The notes under the pieces are model-generated. The model was not told the DNA's origin and ran no database searches. It saw only the letters and a program-made list of their open reading frames with translations. The translations under genes and the position numbers were made by a program. This document shows, one piece after another, positions 60,176-64,000 of a stretch of 64,000 bases of DNA; the stretch's first letter is position 1; each line of letters opens with the position of its first letter. Where the stretch lies: positions 1-64,000 of the forward strand of contig NZ_CADFDU010000014.1 in assembly GCF_902833045.1 (NCBI RefSeq). The letters are read 5' to 3'. Source of the DNA: Burkholderia sp. BCC0322 (GTDB lineage Bacteria; Pseudomonadota; Gammaproteobacteria; Burkholderiales; Burkholderiaceae).

Positions 60176-61387
60176 TCAGATCAGGCGGTTGTCGGGCACG
60201 CGCTTCGCGATTTCCGCGACGAGCGTGTGCGCGAGTTCGTCCTTCGGTGCACGCGGCAGGCGCGTGAGGCCGGCGGCCTCGAACAGCACGACTTCGTTGT
60301 CGTCGCGACCGAACGTCAGCGGGCCGAGGTTGCCGACGAGTAGCGGCACGTTCTTGCGTTTGCGCTTCTCGTCGCCGTGCACGTCAAGATCGCCGCTTTC
60401 GGCCGCGAACCCGACGCAGAACGGCGGATCGGGCAGTGCCGCGACCGACGCGAGGATGTCGGGATTCTCGACGAACGCGAGTGCGGGCACCTTGTGGTCG
60501 GCCGTCTTCTTCATCTTGTGCTCGGCCGGCTGGGCGACGCGCCAGTCGGCGACGGCGGCCACCGCGATGAAGATGTCGGCGTCGGCGACAGCGTGCATGA
60601 CCGCGTCATACATCTGCTGGGCCGTCTGCACGTCCTGGCGGTAGACGCCCCACGGCGTGTCGAGCGCCACCGGCCCCGCGACGAGATGCACGTCGGCGCC
60701 GGCCTGCTGCGCGGCCCGCGCGAGCGCGAAGCCCATCTTGCCGCTCGAGCGGTTCGTGAGGCCGCGCACCGGGTCGAGCGGTTCGAATGTCGGGCCGGCC
60801 GTGATCAGCACGCGCCGGTGCGCGAGCACCTTCGGCGCGAAGTGCGCGACTATCGCTTCATAGATCGCCTCGGGTTCGAGCATGCGGCCGTCGCCGACCT
60901 CACCGCACGCCTGCGCGCCCGAATCCGGGCCGAGCACCGACACACCGTCCGCGCGCAGTTGCGCGGCGTTGCGCTGCGTGGCCGGGTTCTGCCACATCTG
61001 GCGGTTCATCGCGGGAACGACGAGCAGCGGGCAATCGCGCGCGACGCACAGCGTCGACAGCAGGTCGTCCGCGAATCCGTGCGCGAGCTTGGCGAGGAAG
61101 TCCGTCGAAGCGGGCGCGATGACGATCGCATCGGCTTCGCGCGACAGGTCGATGTGCGCCATGTTGTTGTCGATGCGCGCGTCCCACTGGCTCGTGTAGA
61201 CGGGCCGGCCCGACAGCGCCTGCATCGTGACGGGCGTGATGAACTGGGTGGCGGCTTCGGTCATCGCGACCTGTACGGTCGCGCCGGCCTTCGTGAGCAG
61301 CCGGGTGAGCTCGGCGATCTTGTAGCAGGCGATGCCGCCCGTCAGGCCGAGAACGAGGTGTTTTCCTGCGAGTTCTGCGTGTGCCAA
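60176..61387 (-). CDS. coaBC: Phosphopantothenoylcysteine synthetase/decarboxylase CoaBC
   Basis: This bifunctional enzyme makes 4'-phosphopantetheine in CoA synthesis. It has 403 residues. The N-terminal CoaC (FMN decarboxylase; VLGLTGGIACYKIAELTRLL) has catalytic Cys in ACGEVGDGRM. The CoaB half starts at RVLITAGPTFEPLDPVRGLT and has NRSSGKMGFALARAA. It is part of the ileS-lspA-coaBC-dut cluster on the minus strand. Confidence 0.96.
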   Translation of the reverse strand: MAHAELAGKHLVLGLTGGIACYKIAELTRLLTKAGATVQVAMTEAATQFITPVTMQALSGRPVYTSQWDARIDNNMAHIDLSREADAIVIAPASTDFLAKLAHGFADDLLSTLCVARDCPLLVVPAMNRQMWQNPATQRNAAQLRADGVSVLGPDSGAQACGEVGDGRMLEPEAIYEAIVAHFAPKVLAHRRVLITAGPTFEPLDPVRGLTNRSSGKMGFALARAAQQAGADVHLVAGPVALDTPWGVYRQDVQTAQQMYDAVMHAVADADIFIAVAAVADWRVAQPAEHKMKKTADHKVPALAFVENPDILASVAALPDPPFCVGFAAESGDLDVHGDEKRKRKNVPLLVGNLGPLTFGRDDNEVVLFEAAGLTRLPRAPKDELAHTLVAEIAKRVPDNRLI

Positions 61388-61454
61388 CTCAGGCCTCCAA
61401 GGGTCGAACGGAACGGCCGGCGCGAAGCCGGCCGTCGACGCCGAGTATGCGCGC

Positions 61455-61955
61455 TTAGCGCGAGCCGCGCACGCGACGCAGTTCGTCGTAGATCAGCAGC
61501 ACAGCGCCGACCGTGATCGCGGAATCGGCGAGGTTGAACGCCGGGAAATGCCAGGCGCCGAGATGGAAATCGAGGAAGTCGATCACGTGGCCGTAGACGA
61601 GCCGGTCGATCACGTTGCCGAGGGCGCCGCCGAGGATCATGGCGAGCGACAGGCTGAACAGCCGCTGCTGGCCATGACGCTTCAGCAGGAAGCAGATCAC
61701 GAGCGTCGCGCCGATGCCGAGCGCGGTGAACGCCCAGCGTTGCCAGCCGCCTGCGGTCGACAGGAAGCCGAACGCAGCGCCGCGGTTGTACACCAGCACG
61801 AGGTTGAAGAACGACGTCAGCTCGTGCTGCGCGCCGTACACGAACGTTTTCAGGATCGCGATCTTCGACAGTTGATCGAACAGGATCACGATCAGCGAAA
61901 TGCCGAGCCAGGGCGCAAGTGCGCCGCTGGCCGGTTTCGACAGGGTTTTCGCCAT
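61455..61955 (-). CDS. lspA: Lipoprotein signal peptidase
   Basis: LspA is the inner-membrane aspartyl protease that removes signal peptides from prolipoproteins. It has 166 residues and four transmembrane segments. The catalytic aspartates are in [19 protein letters not shown] and AFNLADSAI. The start is [11 protein letters not shown]. It begins 2 bases after the ileS stop, the conserved ileS-lspA pair. Confidence 0.96.
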   Translation of the reverse strand: MAKTLSKPASGALAPWLGISLIVILFDQLSKIAILKTFVYGAQHELTSFFNLVLVYNRGAAFGFLSTAGGWQRWAFTALGIGATLVICFLLKRHGQQRLFSLSLAMILGGALGNVIDRLVYGHVIDFLDFHLGAWHFPAFNLADSAITVGAVLLIYDELRRVRGSR

Positions 61956-61957
61956 AT

Positions 61958-64000
61958 TTAAGCAGCGCTCCGGATTTCGCCGTTTTCGAACAGGTTGGAG
62001 AAGCAGCGGCCGCACAGCGTCGGATGATCGGCGTGCGCGCCGACATCTTCACGGTAGTGCCAGCAGCGTTCACATTTCTGGTACTTCGACGCGGCCACGT
62101 CGACGCTTTCCTGCGCTTCGTCGTCGACCTTGATGACCGTCGCCGCCGACGTGATCAGCACGAACTTGAGATCCTCGCCGAGGCTCGTGAGCGCGTCGTA
62201 GCGTGCGCCGCTCGCATGCACGGTGACTTCGGCCTGCAGCGACGAACCGATGCGGTTCGCGGTGCGCGCTTCCTCGAGCGCCTTCGTCACGTTGCCGCGC
62301 ACATCACGCAGCAGCGCCCACTTCTCGATCAGCGCGGCCGAGCCGTCGACTTCCGGATACGCGTAGTAGGTTTCCGTGAAGATCGTGTCGCTGGCGGGCT
62401 GGAACACCTTCCACGCTTCTTCTGCCGTGAACGACAGGAACGGCGCGAGCACGCGCAGCAGGCCGTGCGTCAGGTGGTACAGCGCCGTCTGTGCGGAGCG
62501 GCGTGCGCGCGAATCGGCCGCGCTCGTGTACAGGCGGTCTTTCAGCACGTCGAGGTAGAAGCCGCCGAGATCTTCCGAGCAGTACGTCTGCAGTTTCGCG
62601 ACGACCGGGTGGAATTCGTACTTCTCGTAGTGGCCGAGCAGTTCCGTCTGCAGTTGCTGCGAGAACGCGACCGCATAGCGGTCGATCTCGAGCCATTCCT
62701 CAACCGGCACCGCGTGCTGCGCGAAGTCGAAGTCCGACAGGTTCGCGAGCAGGAAGCGCAGCGTGTTGCGGATGCGGCGATAGCCTTCGGTCACGCGCTT
62801 CAGGATTTCCTCGGAGATCGCGAGCTCGCCCGAATAGTCGGTCGACGCGATCCACAGGCGGATGATTTCCGCACCGAGGCGGTTCGCGACTTCATGCGGG
62901 TCGATGCCGTTGCCGAGCGACTTGCTCATCTTGCGGCCTTCGCCGTCGACCGTGAAGCCGTGCGTGAGCAGGCCCTTGTACGGCGCGCGGCCGTCGATCA
63001 TCGATGCCGTGAGCAGCGACGAGTGGAACCAGCCGCGGTGCTGGTCCGAGCCTTCGAGGTACAAGTCGGCCGGGAACTGCAGCTGATCCTTGTGCGAGCC
63101 GCGCAGCACGTGCCAGTGCGTCGTGCCCGAGTCGAACCACACGTCGAGCGTGTCGCGATTCTTTTCGTACAGGTTCGCGTCGTCGCCGATCAGCTCGCGC
63201 GGGTCGAGCGTCTGCCACGCCTCGATGCCCGACTGCTCGACGCGCTTCGCGACTTCCTCGAGCAGCTCGAGCGTGCGCGGATGCAGCTCGCCGGTTTCCT
63301 TGTGCACGAAGAACGCCATCGGCACGCCCCATTGGCGTTGGCGCGACAGCGTCCAGTCGGGACGGTTCGCGATCATGCTGAACAGGCGCTGCTTGCCCCA
63401 CGACGGGTAGAACGCGGTCGCGTCGACGCCTTCGAGCGCCGTTTCGCGCAGCGTCTTGCCGCCGTCGCGCGGCGTGACGTCCATGCCGGCGAACCACTGC
63501 GACGTCGCACGGTAGATGATCGGCGTCTTGTGGCGCCAGCAGTGCATGTAGCTGTGCGTGTACTTCTCGCTGCGCAGCAGCGAGCCGGCCGCGTTCAGCG
63601 CGTCGACGATCTTCGGGTTCGCGTCCCAGATCGACAGGCCGCCGAACAACGGCAGCGATTCGATATAGCGGCCGTCGCCCATCACCGGGTTGATGAAGTC
63701 CGAGTCGGTCATCCCGTGCGCCTTGCAGGACATGAAGTCCTCGATGCCGTATGCGGGCGACGAGTGCACGACGCCGGTGCCGGTGTCGGTCGTCACGTAG
63801 TCGCCGAGGTAGACGGGCGCGGTGCGCTTGTAGCCGGGGTGGGCCGATGCGAGCGGGTGGTGGAAGCGCAGGTTCGCGAGCTTCACGCCCGGCGTGGTCG
63901 CAACGACGCGGCCGGTCAGCTTGAAGTCGGCCATGCATGCTTCGACGCGCTCTTGCGCGATGATCAGCAGCCCGCGCTCGGTGTCGACCAGCGCGTAGAC
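61958..64000 (-). CDS. ileS: Isoleucyl-tRNA synthetase (C-terminal part, runs off window)
   Basis: IleRS charges tRNA-Ile. The open frame continues to the last base of the window, so its N-terminus (including HIGH) lies outside. Visible parts are the end of the editing domain ([20 protein letters not shown]), the [12 protein letters not shown] catalytic loop, the anticodon-binding domain and a C-terminal zinc finger ([14 protein letters not shown], then [13 protein letters not shown]). About 680 residues are present. Confidence 0.96.
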   Translation of the reverse strand, partial: VYALVDTERGLLIIAQERVEACMADFKLTGRVVATTPGVKLANLRFHHPLASAHPGYKRTAPVYLGDYVTTDTGTGVVHSSPAYGIEDFMSCKAHGMTDSDFINPVMGDGRYIESLPLFGGLSIWDANPKIVDALNAAGSLLRSEKYTHSYMHCWRHKTPIIYRATSQWFAGMDVTPRDGGKTLRETALEGVDATAFYPSWGKQRLFSMIANRPDWTLSRQRQWGVPMAFFVHKETGELHPRTLELLEEVAKRVEQSGIEAWQTLDPRELIGDDANLYEKNRDTLDVWFDSGTTHWHVLRGSHKDQLQFPADLYLEGSDQHRGWFHSSLLTASMIDGRAPYKGLLTHGFTVDGEGRKMSKSLGNGIDPHEVANRLGAEIIRLWIASTDYSGELAISEEILKRVTEGYRRIRNTLRFLLANLSDFDFAQHAVPVEEWLEIDRYAVAFSQQLQTELLGHYEKYEFHPVVAKLQTYCSEDLGGFYLDVLKDRLYTSAADSRARRSAQTALYHLTHGLLRVLAPFLSFTAEEAWKVFQPASDTIFTETYYAYPEVDGSAALIEKWALLRDVRGNVTKALEEARTANRIGSSLQAEVTVHASGARYDALTSLGEDLKFVLITSAATVIKVDDEAQESVDVAASKYQKCERCWHYREDVGAHADHPTLCGRCFSNLFENGEIRSAA

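Overview
The window is high-GC, densely packed chromosomal DNA from a beta-proteobacterium. Protein sequences and gene content (PlsY, TcdA, AmiC with a Tat signal, tandem NADP-isocitrate dehydrogenases, ClpS-ClpA, ileS-lspA-coaBC-dut) point to Burkholderia, most likely the Burkholderia cepacia complex. Genus is inferred with good confidence; species cannot be told from this window. I see no insertion sequence, prophage, CRISPR array, rRNA or tRNA gene. Almost everything is ordinary core genome.

Layout. 1-11.4 kb: a damaged msrA behind an AT-rich hairpin; a minus-strand block (DUF72 protein, cfa, pdxH); tcdA; the thioredoxin-TPR protein YbbN and a pirin; an EamA exporter; amiC-tsaE; and queG. 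11.4-20.5 kb: DNA repair and recombination (ogt-xerD), an acyl-CoA synthetase, ybaK, plsY, yajQ, murB followed by a decayed glutathione S-transferase, argF, a DUF3579 gene with a long leader, and rpsT. 20.8-29.1 kb: murJ, a SirB1-type protein, a short-chain dehydrogenase, adk, kdsB, a Trm112-like protein overlapping lpxK, and xseA. Peptidoglycan (murB, murJ, amiC) and lipopolysaccharide (kdsB, lpxK) functions are concentrated in this part.

29.3-42.8 kb is more accessory: sodB, a chromate transporter with a Crp/Fnr regulator, a DUF962 membrane protein with a ketopantoate-reductase-like protein, a methyltransferase, a degenerate EAL protein, an MFS efflux pump, a DUF2917 protein, an unusual CoA transferase, a GntR regulator, an aldo/keto reductase, a secreted Gly-rich protein and a NiCoT nickel/cobalt permease. 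43-54 kb: a second-type EF-G, a secreted DUF192 protein, a Lys/His-rich small secreted protein, a pseudouridine synthase, two unrelated NADP-isocitrate dehydrogenases in tandem, a 74-residue orphan, a Tat-exported multicopper oxidase and a cold-shock protein. 54.6-64 kb: clpS-clpA, an amino-acid permease, a four-repeat membrane protein, and the minus-strand ileS-lspA-coaBC-dut cluster; ileS runs off the right edge.

No obvious new multi-gene system is present. The points most worth a second look are two broken genes (msrA, GST), a pseudo-EAL protein that has lost most catalytic residues, a CoA transferase whose halves look permuted, a four-fold internal repeat in a membrane protein, three genes whose -10 boxes predict leaderless mRNAs, a perfect 14-bp palindrome ahead of icd, and several intergenic regions with unexplained structure. 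All boundaries and functional calls come from reading the sequence; nothing was searched or computed against a database.
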